DNA from: Vesta saturnalis
Taxonomy: Eukaryota > Arthropoda > Insecta > Coleoptera > Lampyridae
DNA: 64,000 bases
Assembly: GCA_036346205.1 (NCBI GenBank)
Contig: JARFJB010001987.1
Span: 3,259,001 to 3,323,000 of the forward strand
Reading direction: 5' to 3'
The notes beneath the pieces were generated by a model. The model searched no databases. It was not told where the DNA came from and saw only the letters and a program-made list of their open reading frames with translations. The position numbers were made by a program, and so were the translations under genes. Position 1 is the stretch's first letter; each line of letters starts with the position of its first letter. Shown one piece after another: positions 21,612 to 32,815 of this stretch.

Positions 21612-24140
21612 AGGTCGAGTTGGGTAACTGGGACATGGATTTACAACTTTCAGTTTTGATTATTGAATACAAACCACATTTTCATTTCGATTTTCTGAAA
21701 ATGATTACTCCACGTTCTCTAAACATAACTTAGCTACTGGCAATAACAAAAAATTTCAGTACATTGACACTTTAAGTGACATTTTGAATTTTTAAAGTTT
21801 TTATATCGAGTGGCTCTAGTCACTCAGATTTTTGGGGTAACTGGAACACCTAGCTCTAACTTCCCATTGAAACCTTTCTAAAATGTTTCCGGGTAACTGG
21901 GACATGTTTATAGTGTATAGAAATTTGTCGAAAAATTTGATCGTTATATATCAATCCTCTCAAAAGTTATAGGGGTTGCAATAATACTAGTTGGGTTTCT
22001 TAAAATAAAAGAAAATATTTCTTAACATTCAGAACTTAAATAAGATATTTCATCTGATAAAACTAAAGCGATTTTGATTTATTAGGCTTAGTTTTTGTAT
22101 TTCTTTTTTTAGCAAGTTCTTTTTCCTTCAATATATCCAAAAATTCAGGTCTTGTGATGACTTATGCATATGGACAGATCCTACGACGTTTGGAAGTGTT
22201 TTATATCTTCTTATCTTGACTAACGTAAGTTAAAAGTATATTTGAAAACGTTTCCAAGTTGCGATTACTTAATCAAGATGTGGGTTTTTCAACATTTGAA
22301 AGATTAGTCGTCATGGCAACATCTTGGGTAGCATGATTAATTGTATCGATTAGATTTGGAGTCTCCACATTTTATAATACATATTAAAAGAAGCTGATGT
22401 TGAGATAAATTATTAACTTCTTGTTCCTGACGTTTGCTACGTTCATACTCTTCATACCGTTTTAAATCATCAGGTTTGAAAAGTTTCTTGTCGATTGCCT
22501 TGACAGGACTGTTATGTAAACCTATCTTGGTTTCATCATGTATTTCACATTTTTTGAAAGCATTAGTTATAACACTCTCTGGCATTTGTTCAAAAATTTT
22601 ATTCAAAATGTCCACAAACAGTGGTTTTGGAATTCTTTTACGTGGATTTTTTCTCCTGGTTCCATTTAGTTTTAAGTGATTTATTAACTGCCACATCTAG
22701 TGGTTGAAGATAATATGTAGTGTGGGCTGGCAATTTTACAAGATGAATATCAATTTCTATTGCTTCTCTAATTAACTCGGCACTAATGTGGGTTGCATGA
22801 CCATCAAATATAAGTACAAGTGGTCGCTCTTCTGGGATTGACTTCAGGAAACATTTGGTGAACAATTTAAAAAAAAAAGTTCTGAATCCATCCATCCACG
22901 TTTACTAGCAGAGTACGCAGTTTCGTCGTGTTCATTATTACTAAACCACGATTCTAGTACATTCATACCTTTAAAAATACATAAAGGTGGAACCATTTGC
23001 CCCGATGCCGAAACACATAACAAGACCGACGTGTTTTCTCTCCCACAGCTGGCTGTCATACGTATTGATTTGCATCCCTTACCACCGACGACATTAGATT
23101 TACCTGGATCATGTGCAAAAGACGTTTCGTCACACATAGATCAAGTGTGGCTTACCAGTTAATTTTAAGTCTGTGATTAATTTATGAAGCAATTCATAAA
23201 TTATGAAAGGATTGATTTGCTTCATTCGTGCTGCTTCAACTGACTGGGGTTTTTTGATGGATAAACGGTTTCTTTTACAAAATGATAAAGACCACTTTTC
23301 GAATCGTGTGTTTAATCCTTTATTTTTAACAAATGTCTGTACAACATCTAGGACCTCACGACGGCTTAAACCGAAGCCCCACTTTTCCATAATTTTTAAA
23401 TTCTGTCAGTATTTCTTTATCTTTACCTATTTGCAATTTTCCTCCCCCACCTTTTCCATCTGTTGGTACACAGCCTTTTCCTCTAGTTCCTTTCATATAA
23501 TGTGTTAAAGTTGATCTTGAAATTTTATAGAACATTGCTGCCTCCCTTGTTGTTTTTCAACCTTCCTGAACATCTTTTGCTGCTAATTCCAACTCTTTTC
23601 TATCATACTTCAGATCATCTCCTTTATTGGTTTTTCGTATATAGTTTCTACCCATTTTGTAATACTTGAAAAATGAAAACATTTTAGTACAGTATTCGGT
23701 GTAACTGGGTCATGCTGGTCCCAGTCCCCCTGAGGTGTGTGTCCCAGTTACCCCTTTTTTTTTTAATTTCCGGACAACTGGATCACCTCAATCAGAATAA
23801 CTTCAAAAGTGAAAACGTTATTTTACTCTAATTCAAATCATATGATACAGGTTTAACTTACCAATTATAGAATTTGAAATCCCTTTTTTGATAAGTGATA
23901 TTTATTGCTTATAAGTAAAGGAAGACCTAACGTGAGTTGCACGTCGTAAAATCACAGCCTCCGCTTTACCTGTCAAATAAATTTCCGTTTTGACAGAATT
24001 GCTGGAAGTGGTTATTGTTCCGGCACTGTGATGTGATCAGCAATCTAAATGTGAAAATTGAGAAATAAAACCTGCTCAAATACTCAATATAGTAGTAGAG
24101 ATTCCAGTTACCCCGTGGTTCCATTTACCTGACTTGACCT
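21612..24140 (-). mobile_element. pogo/Tigger-like DNA transposon inserted in env
   Basis: The left end AGGTCGAGTTGGGTAACTGG (21612) and right end (reverse complement AGGTCAAGTCAGGTAAATGG, to 24140) are imperfect inverted repeats flanked by TA (21610-21611 and 24141-24142). The GGGTAACTGG motif recurs inside both ends (about 21836, 21893, 23700). The 2.53-kb element carries one minus-strand DDE_1 transposase. Confidence 0.85.
22337..23655 (-). pseudogene. pogo-like DDE_1 transposase, broken
   Basis: Starts at ATG 23653-23655 with a basic N-terminus and a CENP-B/Psq-type helix-turn-helix (TTREAAMFYKISRSTLTHYM). A TGA occurs where Trp is expected after QEG. The second DNA-binding part follows (23390-23130), then CDETSFAHDPG (first catalytic Asp, about 23130). 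PLVLIFDGHATH (second Asp, about 22810) and YYLQPLDVAVN (third Asp, about 22705) are 35 residues apart, within the pogo range. The C-terminal frame ends at 22337. Frames change near 23395, 23135, 22870 and 22680. Confidence 0.85.
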
Positions 24141-24349
24141 TAGTGTAAAACAAATTACAACGATGGTTCAAAGTTTAAAAACACCCATATTGGAAGTGTC
24201 CAGTAATCACCTCGGGTGGATAAGCACCACTTCAATAATAATAGTAGTAGTGATAATTATAGTAGCTTTAACTTATGCTAGATATAAACATATGAAACGT
24301 TAATATAGCAAATAATACTCAAAGTGAGAACCCCTCATTTATCGAACTT

Positions 24350-24695
24350 AAGGAGGAGGAATTATGTAATTAAAAGATACATGTATTAATTTAAGTAAAC
24401 GTTTTGGATAATTAAGTATGAACTCTTGCACCCGGATCATCATTATATTTGATAGGAAATATTGATTATTCCATTCTATGAATTCTATTTAAAATATGCT
24501 TGTCGAACTATTTAGTGACCCCGGATTTATATTTTGTTTAGAGAACGAAGTTAAATATTATTTTATGAAAACTTTAATTACATTTAGGATTATTGAATAT
24601 TTTCGTCTTAGAAAATGCAGTTCAATCACCACTGTGATGGAACCCCATTTTAGTTTAAGGAAAGACCTGACTGTTAACCTTTTTCTTTAGATTGA
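24350..24695 (+). other. Polypurine tract and left part of a probable Gypsy LTR
   Basis: AAGGAGGAGGAA (24350-24361) lies 46 bp after the Env stop, the expected place for the plus-strand primer. The LTR would begin at about 24362-24365 (TTATGTAATTA). No second LTR is seen for comparison, so the boundaries are inferred. Confidence 0.5.
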
Positions 24696-26765
24696 TTAAC
24701 CCTGGATGGATCAAGGGTGGACAAAAAGCACCCACGATTTCGATTTTTGGCTATATATTTTTTAACTATTCCTTTAAAATTCTGAAAAAATTAGACATTG
24801 TTCCTATACATGTAGTGCACCTTATATTGTGATAGCGAAGGCGTTATGTATATTTAAATAAAGTTGATTTAAAATTGCTAAAAATTCGTGAGTGCGGTGT
24901 CAAACATTTCCTAGACCTTTGTTAGTGCTGTTGTTAGTAAAAATGAGTAAATATTTAACTCAAAAGGAATTAGAGTTTGAGGCAGAAAACGTGTCAGATT
25001 TTGAGGTTATGTCAGTGGGTGATGCCGAAAATAGTGACTCGGATGTAAGTGAACCAGAGGACTGTATAGTTGTTTATCAAGAAGAAGCTAGTGATGAGTT
25101 AGATGAGAGCAGTTCTGATATTTCTCTAAATGACGATAATGCTGCCCAAGAGTATAAAAGTAAATCAGATAGGATTTATTTAGCACATCCTCCACGATAC
25201 GGTCGGGAAGAAGTCCTACCAGGTTTACGTACTTCAATCGATTCTGGAATCTTTCTCAAAATTCTGATATTGATGGGTGCTAATGATGACAATAATTTAG
25301 ACTATCATGATTTATTTTCTAAGAAATTTGGACGAGCAGCTTATATTGTTGCAATGTGCCGCAACAGATTCAGAGAATTGTTGGGGATTTTAAGATATGA
25401 TAGCAAAACTACTCGACAGGAAAGGCGAGCTAAAGACAAATTTGCTCCGCTTCGTGAAATTTTTGAAGAGATAAGTGAATCATTCTTGAAATATTTTACA
25501 CCGGGTATGAACGTCGTAGTTGTCCTTATTTAGAGGGAGGTGCCCGTTCAAAGTATTCATGAAAGATAAATCTGGAAAATACGGCGTTCTGATAAGGATT
25601 CTAGCAGACTGTGATAGACGTTATGTTCTACGCATGGAAGTTTACGCAGGTAAAACAGAAGGTAGTACTCAGAATCTAAAGGTCCAAATGGAATTGTAAA
25701 ACGACTTTTATCTCCAGTTCGTAACTCCGGTCGTAACGTTAGAACTGATAGATACTACACATCTGTAGAGCTAGCAGAAGAATTGTACACAGATTTTAAA
25801 CTTACACTAGTTGGGACCATGCAACTAAACCGTAAACACATACCTTAGGTGCTGAAAAAAACTGAAGGAAGATGACTCTATTCCAGTATGTTTGCTTTTA
25901 CGGATCCCAAGACTGGACAACCTCCTGTTACTTTGGTTTCATATGTTACACGTGAAGAACCCACAAAAATATTGATTCTTCTTTCAACGCAACATACAGA
26001 TGATATTGTTCGTATGGACAAAAAGAGCAAATCTGATATAAACCTCTTCTATAATGAGACCAAAGGAGGAGTGGACGTCATCGATCAGATGGCCAGAAAA
26101 TATACAACAAAGCGATCTACAAGACGATGGCCACTATCAATTTTTTATACATTGATATATATTGCAGCACTCAATGCGTATGCTTTGTTTATACTAAATT
26201 TTCCAAACTGGAATGAGAAAAAGACCAATCGTCGTCGCTTATTCCTTCTAGAACTTAGGCTTGCTTTGCTGCTACCAAACGTAGAAAGAAGATCAAAAAA
26301 CTTCAACGGTTTACACTCACACATCGTACTGGCCATGGAAAACCTACTGGAGAGAAAGTTAGAACCTAAAAAAGTAACTGAAACGTCATCTCACGTTATG
26401 AAGGGTAGATGCCATTTTTGTTGCAAAGTGGCATCATCTGAAAATCAACAGATAAGTAAGTTATCAAAAACAACAATTACTTGCTGTAAATGTCAGAAAT
26501 ATGTATGTGGAAAGCACAGCCAGAAGTTCAACACCTGTCTAAAGTGTGATGTAGATTCTAATGCTGACAGTGAGTAAAAATAGTCGATGAAATAAGTATT
26601 AATATTAATTTTTTACAGATTGAGAATGTTTTTATGTTATTTTTGCATTTCCAAATCATTATCTTTTGAACAAAAGATGTTTGTACCCTTCAAACATATG
26701 TGGACATTTTTTACCCACCTTGGCCCAACTTGATACTGAAAATAGCTTGGTCCTGTCAGAGTTAA
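24696..26765 (+). mobile_element. piggyBac-like transposon (TTAA target)
   Basis: The left end TTAACCCTGGATGGATCAAG (TTAA at 24696-24699) and right end (reverse complement TTAACTCTGACAGGACCAAG, TTAA at 26762-26765) match at 15 of 20 positions, as imperfect inverted repeats with TTAA duplication. The 2.07-kb unit encodes a DDE_Tnp_1_7 transposase. It sits inside the probable Gypsy LTR, just upstream of CTATAAAAGG. Confidence 0.85.
24943..26577 (+). pseudogene. piggyBac-like transposase, broken in the middle
   Basis: Translation likely starts at 24943 (MSKYLTQKELE), not at the upstream Met at 24892. The N-terminal half is acidic, as usual. A stop at about 25531-25533 is followed by CPFKVFMKDKSGKYGVLIR and, in another frame, DRYYTSVELAEELY, the site of the second catalytic Asp block, where DNFYTS is usual. 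An intact 229-codon C-terminal frame (25888-26577) holds YNETKGGVDVIDQMARKY with the third Asp block and a C-terminal Cys/His zinc region (CHFCCK, CCKCQKYVCGKHS, CLKC). At least three breaks lie between 25530 and 25870. Confidence 0.85.
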
Positions 26766-26838
26766 TGAAGCTATAAAAGGCTTTCATATGTAATAATAAA
26801 TAAGGACTACTACAAACATTAGTTTGGTAACAACTCAT
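26766..26838 (+). promoter_or_regulatory. Right part of the probable Gypsy LTR with TATA box and polyadenylation signal
   Basis: Holds CTATAAAAGG (about 26771-26780), an LTR-like promoter box, and AATAAA (about 26793). It ends just before a TA microsatellite. Assignment to the LTR is by position after the piggyBac insertion. Confidence 0.4.
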
Positions 26839-26840
26839 TC

Positions 26841-26841
<1 letters not shown>

Positions 26842-26912
<71 letters not shown>
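26842..26912. repeat. (TA)n microsatellite
   Basis: About 70 bp of pure TA at the outer edge of the left foldback arm. Long IY frames across it are artefacts. Confidence 0.95.
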
Positions 26913-26915
<3 letters not shown>

Positions 26916-28430
26916 TGGTACATCGATGCAAAGATTTAAAGGGGTGATAGAATACGTGATTTTGAGCCGATTTAAGCAAACATACCCATATACCAAGTGT
27001 TGCCGTTTTTGAGATAATGCCACTTTTAATATTTCTTGATTTTACCGTGTTTTTCTGCAAATATCGAAGTGTACAAGAGTAACAAGCCGTCTTATCGCAA
27101 ATTTATACTAAGTTTTTTTATTCCTTATGAAGTGATTGTTCATATTCTTTTATCAGAAAAGCCTAATGTGTCTTTGGTTCTTGCCTAGAACTTCTTAAAC
27201 ATGAAAGTTTTAATTTGTAAAAAAGCAATCACTAAAATTCAATCGTGGATTTAGTCTAAAATCTTTCGTTAATTTTTTTTCCAATTTCAGTAAAACTTCC
27301 TTGGGCAATGGTCTTTAAGATAGCATGAATAGATTTACAAAAAAATTTTTACAAACTGGAAAAATTGAATTTAATTACCAAAGTACCCCTAGGCGCATTC
27401 CAAAACGTAAAATAGCCCTTCATTATTTAGTTTAAATAGCTTAAAAAAAGCAGATTTTTAGAAAATGTCCGATTTATTAAAACATTAATAGTATTATTAT
27501 TGGTGTTCAAAATTAGTACTGCACGAGGCAATATTATATTGAGTATCAAGAACAGTAAGGGACGTTTACCGGTCGCCGGCCATGTTTGGAGGCTGAGCGA
27601 TAGCAATTTGGCCGGAGACCGGTACAACCTTGTTCGTGATGCTCATACTGTTTTGCACGATTGTATTAAATTTACCACAATTGAAATTATTTCCACTAAA
27701 TAAACGAAAAGTCAAAAGTGACGTTTTAAATAGCAATGTAGATTCACTTGAAAATAAACTCGATTTTGCTAAGAAAATTTTACATTCCAGTGTTAGTGAG
27801 GTGAAAGAAATCTTGAATTCAGAAACAGTTTCTGTAAACTCAAGTACTGGGTGGAGCGATAACCGCAAAACGTTTTCTAAAAATCTGCTTTTTTTAAACT
27901 ATTTAAACTAAATAATGAAGGGCTATTTTACGTTTTGGCGAATGCGCCTAGGGGGTATTTTGGTAATTAAATTCAATTTTTCCAATTTGTGAAAATTTTT
28001 TTCTAAATCTATTCATGCTATCTTAAAGACCATTGCCCAAAGAAGTTTTACTGAAATTGGAAAAAAAATAACGAAAGATTTTAGACTAAATCCACGTTTG
28101 AATTTTAGTGATTGCTTTTTTACAAATTAAAACTTTCATGTTTAAGAAGTTCTAGGCAAGAACCAAAGACATATTAGGCTTTTCTGATAAAAGAATATGA
28201 ACAATCACTTCATAAGGAATAAAAAAACTTAGTATAAATTTGCGATAAGACGGCTTGTTATTCTTGTACACTTCGATATTTGCAGAAAAACACGGTAAAA
28301 TCAAGAAATATTAAAAGTGGCATTATCTCAAAAACGGCAACACTTGGTATATGGGTATGTTTGCTTAAATCGGCTCAAAATCACGTATTCTATCACCCCT
28401 TTAAATCTTTGCATCTATGTACCAAACACC

Positions 28431-28435
<5 letters not shown>
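26913..28435. mobile_element. Non-autonomous foldback element with 555-bp inverted arms
   Basis: The left arm 26913-27465 and right arm 27873-28427 are near-perfect reverse complements, from GTTTGGTACAT inward to GCAGATTTTTAGAAAA. The right end has the mariner-like terminus CACCCTGTA. The left end lacks the matching TACAGGGT and passes straight into (TA)n. The 407-bp centre (27466-27872) contains a 93-codon frame (27630-27911) with no recognised family and ACCGGTCGCCGGC/GGCCGGAGACCGGT complementary patches. This is probably a MITE-like relative of a TA-targeting mariner. Confidence 0.85.

Positions 28436-28488
<53 letters not shown>
28434..28488. repeat. (TA)n microsatellite
   Basis: About 55 bp of TA directly at the right terminus of the foldback element. 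Confidence 0.95.
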
Positions 28489-28490
<2 letters not shown>

Positions 28491-28499
28491 AGTGTAATT

Positions 28500-29600
28500 G
28501 TAAACATAATTATAATACCACTTCGAAATACGGTTGAGCTGCAGTTGCAAAAATTGACTGTCAGCAACAAATGATACCTCAAAAAAAATTTCAAATCGTC
28601 CGCAAACAGTAGAACACCACAATTTACTATAGCTGCAAGACTACTAATAAACAATAAAAAAAAGAAGTGGGCCTAAACTCGATCCTTGAGAAACCCATTA
28701 CTTAAATATGACTCAAAGAACCTGATTAGAGAATAATGAAAATCAAAATTGATAAGTTCTGCGATGCTACTATCATGCGGGATGGTATCAAATGCCTTGC
28801 TAAAATCCGTATAGATAACATCCACATCTGACAGACGTGCTAAATTAGTAACCGTGGATCGCTGTTGCATAAAACCATGTTGATGTCCTGAAATTAATCT
28901 TTTTAGTGAAGGATATTCGTATATTCGATTGTGAATAATAATTTCAAATACATTAGCAAAATTGTTCAGGATACAAATCGGTCGGTAGTTAGTTACCCCG
29001 CTGGAATGTAATAGCAATTTTTTACGGTTTGGAGAATATTTGGAAGTTAAACATACCTTAAATATGTAGCATAACCGCGGAGCCAACAAAGTACCACAGC
29101 ATTTAACTACAAAAGCAGGAACTTGATCAGGACAGGTTGTGTTGTTATTTTTTAATTTGCGCATGGGAGAAATGGTTTCGCCTATAGTAATATTTGACAC
29201 AGAAATATTGGGTAAATTGTTAAACTGAATAAAGTTTGAAACATCCCTATTAGTGGATGAAGTGTAAACACTGCTAAAAAATCTCTAAATGCTCTTAGAT
29301 AGATTTGGGCATAGAGAAAGACGCATCATTGATATCTTGAGCGCTGTAATGGAGATAGTGGTGTAACGATCATAATTTTTATAGTCGGTAATTTAGTAGG
29401 TTTGCTAAATCTGTTCGCATAATTACAATTAGCTCTTTCAAACTTGAATCAGTAATAAGGATAAATTTGGTGTTTCCAAAAGTGTATCTTCTGGTTTATA
29501 GAATTTAGGTTGACATTTCGAGTGTGACATATATTTTAAACGTGTTTTTACTAAAGATGTTTTCAGTGGACGGTTTGTATTAAATTTCAAGTTCGTGCTA
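28500..29600 (-). pseudogene. CR1/jockey-like reverse transcriptase remnant
   Basis: A 175-codon minus-strand frame (29200-28673) contains CPDQVPAFVVKCC, VTNYRPICILNNFANVFE and YTDFSKAFDTIPHD (first catalytic Asp). After a frameshift the RT continues as CGVLLFADDLKFF (28610 region), which holds the catalytic FADD. Sequence from 29200 to about 29290 reads on as FFSSVYTSSTNRDVSNFI, and up to 29600 the upstream part is only faintly readable. The 3' part is cut by the TA tract. Confidence 0.8.
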
Positions 29601-29729
29601 CTGAGGCTACTATTACAACTAACTAATACAATTCAAATGTCTACGCCGCTATGGAACTTTTCACACTAATACGTAATTTTTAGCAAGGAAACCGAATTCA
29701 GAATTCTTATATAAATCTTATGCACACAC

Positions 29730-29940
29730 AAGGACGTACGTAAGCAATGACGCGGGCATGCAAGCACGCGAGGTCACATGGGCCCACGGACGCACGCACC
29801 CACGTACGCGCGTACGCATTCACGCACGCACGCATGAACACACACGCACTCACTCACATACGCTGACAAACACACACATATACACCCACACACACCCACA
29901 CACCCACACCCACCCACACACCCACACCCACATACACACT
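29730..29940 (+). repeat. CA-rich low-complexity tract
   Basis: Degenerate CACACA, CGCACGCA and CACCCACA repeats. The open frames over it (His/Thr-rich or Cys/Val-rich) are artefacts. Confidence 0.9.
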
Positions 29941-30208
29941 GCATATGCTGCAAAGTTCAATTTGAGAACTAATTTGTCTCCTAAGAATCTAACGAAATAA
30001 GGATTTTCAAAAGTATGTTGCCTTAATGATGTAACCATTTCTTTTTAAAGCTAGAAAATCTGCTGTACATCATTCTTAAGATAAAGTTAACGTTTTTTAA
30101 GATGCGCTTATTACATTATTAAAGTCGTTTCCGCTAATGAGTAATGTTGTGTTATCAGCGTATAAAAGGCATTCAGCCATGCTGTATAAATAATATGGCA
30201 CACCATTG

Positions 30209-30252
<44 letters not shown>
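30209..30252. repeat. (TA)n microsatellite inside RT sequence
   Basis: A 44-bp TA tract between the PQGS block and the YADN block of the minus-strand RT. Confidence 0.95.
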
Positions 30253-30255
<3 letters not shown>

Positions 30256-30912
30256 AGAATAAGAGGAGGGCGTAATATTGATTGAGCCCTGAGGACCACT
30301 TATCAATAGGAAAGATGACGTTTTTAAATTGATCTTAACAGCTTGATATCTGTTAGATATGACAAAATCGAACTACAGCTAAGTGCGCTACAATTATACA
30401 CCACCTTTAACTTTTAATTAAACTTGTATGAGACACGCAGTCAATCGTGTGTGTTAACTAGAAATATTGTCATGGGTGCTTACCTTGCTCGAAACATTCT
30501 AAAGTGTAATTTTGAAAACGTGTGACTGTATTTGGAGTGCTTTGATTTTTCAAGAACATTGGCGGTCAAAAAGGCATTATTTGTTTCATGAAACTTCATA
30601 TTTGTCTATATATAACTAATTCGAAAATTTTAGAAGGTGCAGGTAGAATTGAAATAGGACGATAATTTCCCAGATCGTTAATATCGCCTTTCTTGTGAAA
30701 GGGTACGACAATGCCTTTAATTCACCAGGAAAACCCCGTTGGTAAATGATAGATTTATTAGTACTGAATATATCTCTTACTTCAAATTGAAAATGTCTTG
30801 AAAGATAAAATTTCAGTAAGAATTTAATTTTATATAAAAGGAACTACTGGATTTTCAGAAGAGTGAAAAAATAATTGTTTAAGATATTTTCATCAATAGG
30901 AAGACAGTAAGT

Positions 30913-31290
30913 AAAAATAAGACCATGTATTTCATTCCCTCCCCAAAGGGGAGGGCGGGCTACTCGAGCTTTTCTAGCTCCTTCAGCCACAATCACGGAT
31001 TCCCAGCATACATATATACATTACGTATATATGAATGGTGGGTTTAAGGATGGGTGTGGTCAGGATAGGATCGGAAGGAACGGAGTTAGGGTTCTGAGGG
31101 CGAAATTACTACCCCAGCATTTGCCTAAGTAGCCGCACATGGTGTGCATATATGCAGTGAGCATGCCGCTACATGTGTATGAGGAAAACCCCCTGAAAAA
31201 ACCTCATACAAGGTAGACGGTAACGGGGATCGAACCCATTACCTCCCGAATGCTAAGCAGGTTGTGTCACCACTACGCTACCAGCTCGGT
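30913..31290 (-). mobile_element. tRNA-derived SINE with 11-bp target-site duplication
   Basis: The head, read on the minus strand from 31290, has polymerase III box A (TGGTAGCGTAGTGG) and box B (GGTTCGATCCC). A GC-rich body follows, then an A-rich 3' end at 30913-30940. AGACAGTAAGT flanks both sides (30902-30912 and 31291-31301). It contains an internal TATATACGTAATGTATATA near-palindrome. It has no coding capacity and would be mobilised by a LINE-encoded RT. Confidence 0.85.
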
Positions 31291-31556
31291 AGACAGTAAG
31301 TGTTCAATACCTGCTTAAATACAACTGTTACTAGTCCCTAAGTTCCATCCTCCTTTAATATTTACCTGCGCAAATGAATAGGTTATTGTTGAAAAAATAT
31401 ACCAAGAATCTGTTACCTGTGCTTATCTCTGCCTATTATCGACCTATATTATAATGCTTCAGTGAATTCTACACATAAAAGGAATTTTTTAATTGAAATG
31501 AAGAAAAATAATTCTACAATCTTGAAAATTAAATATTTATTTCATATGAACATAAA

Positions 31557-32815
31557 TAATCTATTAATAAAATACTTATCCTTTTTGGGATTTTTAATGG
31601 TGTATTTTTATATTATATGATCTAAACGTTTCGATAACACTTACAGTTATCTTCGTTAGTAGTAACATCTATTAAAATTGTTATAGAGGTTGAAACAATT
31701 TTTTTAAATTTGAAAAATTACAACATAAACATCAGCCTGATATTAATATGACAGTTTGAGGAACGTACAAAGTGAGCTATAGTATTAAATTATAGTAAAG
31801 AATAACTAAATCATTAAAATTTAAATATTGTTAAACTGTCATATGAGATTTTATAGATTAGGTCAACTAGAGAAGTCTGCGGTAGCTGACCGTGCCTTAA
31901 ATAGTCTAAATCATGATATTCAATTTGACAATATGGAAATATTGTCAAGACAAACTCATTATTATGTTCGTTTACAACGTAAAGCTATTGAGATATATAA
32001 ACACCCTAATAATTTTAATAGACAAGAAGAAAATCTCCATTTGAATAGGATTTGGCTTCTTATAACTAGAAAAAGGCATAATGATACGTCTTGATTTTGA
32101 TTTTAATTTTGACTTTTGGTATGTCTAGGTTTTTTGTTGTGTTTTTCCTACACCCCGAAGCAAATAATTTACCAATTATATGTTAAATTACCACAGCACT
32201 ATAATTTAACGTAAGTAGTTGAAATTAAGGTTAAAATTAAAAAATTACAAAAAACGTTTTACATTATGCTTTTCATTGTTAATAACACTTGCAGTTGTTG
32301 ACAAGGATATCTCTTTGTTAGATTTAACTGGATTATTTTATTTGATGTCATGTTTATATTTGTGAATGCTTATATCATTTTGAAATTGAAGTTTTTCATA
32401 ACTTTACACTTACATCATAACTTGGTTAATTTTGTTAAATGTGTTTTTTGGCTGACATTCTTCATTGTTAGCTTTCGACAGCTAAAGGGTGTTCTGATTT
32501 GTCACCTTTAACAGTTTAACAATGTTTAATTTTTAATGATTTAGTTATTCTTTACTACAATTTAATTCTATAGTTGGCTTTATACGTTTCTCAAACTGTT
32601 ATATTAATAGCAGGCAGTTGTTTATGTTTTAATTTTTCAACTTTCACAAAATTGTTTCAACATATTTAACAATTTAGTAGATATTACTACTGGCGAAGAT
32701 AACTGTGCTATCTAAACGTTTAGATTGTATAATTTAAAATACACCATTAAAAAACCCAAAAACGATAAGTATTTTATTATGTGTAAAAATGGCGAAAGTT
32801 TACATTTTCATAAAT
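31557..32815. mobile_element. Penelope-like element, family 2, inverted 3'-end pair
   Basis: 31557-31833 is the 3' terminal region in minus orientation. 31834-32815 is a GIY-YIG region plus 3' end in plus orientation, ending in AACCCAAAAACGATAAGTATTTTATTA. The two arms share the hammerhead-like region and the TTTAGATTGTATAATTT end. An inverted partial copy at the 5' side is a known Penelope arrangement. The RT is missing. Confidence 0.75.
31834..32094 (+). pseudogene. GIY-YIG endonuclease C-terminal fragment (Penelope-like, family 2)
   Basis: An open frame encodes MRFYRLGQLEKSAVADRALN, then IQFDNMEILSRQTHYYVRLQ and AIEIYKHPNN. These are the His/Glu-bearing second half of the GIY-YIG fold, with conserved Glu and Asn, seen in Penelope-like elements. 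The YIG half is missing at this copy. It closely matches 53025-53279. Confidence 0.7.

Larger units (their letters stand above)
20260..24303 (+). pseudogene. Errantivirus-type envelope gene (baculovirus F-like), interrupted
   Basis: The longest frame is 20345-21091 (248 codons). It has a furin-type site RRKR (about codons 75-78) followed directly by the hydrophobic, Gly-rich region that starts SLFDGVEKLSKWLFGTL, as in errantivirus Env and baculovirus F fusion proteins. A long helical stretch follows. A further frame (21199-21504) has spaced Cys residues. After the pogo insertion the tail (about 24160-24303) encodes a hydrophobic anchor of about 20 residues ending in a short basic tail (YARYKHMKR). 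Frameshifts near 21091 and 21505 and the insertion make it inactive. The assignment of the tail to env is by position and its anchor-like composition. Confidence 0.75.
19515..26838 (+). mobile_element. Gypsy/errantivirus-like LTR element remnant, interrupted twice
   Basis: In order: integrase (19515-20250), Env (20260-21609, resuming 24143-24303), a polypurine tract (24350-24361), and probable LTR sequence (24362-24695, resuming 26766-about 26838). Env is interrupted by a pogo-like element at TA and the probable LTR by a piggyBac-like element at TTAA. Gag, protease and RT are absent. This gene order is that of Env-bearing insect Gypsy elements. Confidence 0.8.
30080..31400 (-). pseudogene. 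Second non-LTR reverse transcriptase remnant, holding a TA tract and a SINE
   Basis: Reading leftwards: KKGDINDLGNYRPISILP (about 30690-30640), SNRYQAVKINLKTSS (about 30330), SGPQGS, a (TA)n tract (30209-30252) within the block after PQGS, then LYSMAECLLYADNTTLL (about 30190-30140). The catalytic YADD is changed to YADN. Upstream sequence at about 30900 and after 31302 continues across the SINE. It is related to, but distinct from, the copy at 28500-29600. Confidence 0.7.

Noticed and set aside
26659..27060. 133-codon minus-strand frame with an (IY)n run
   Set aside because: It reads through a TA microsatellite and non-coding foldback arm. Its mirror frame at 28280 arises from the inverted arm.
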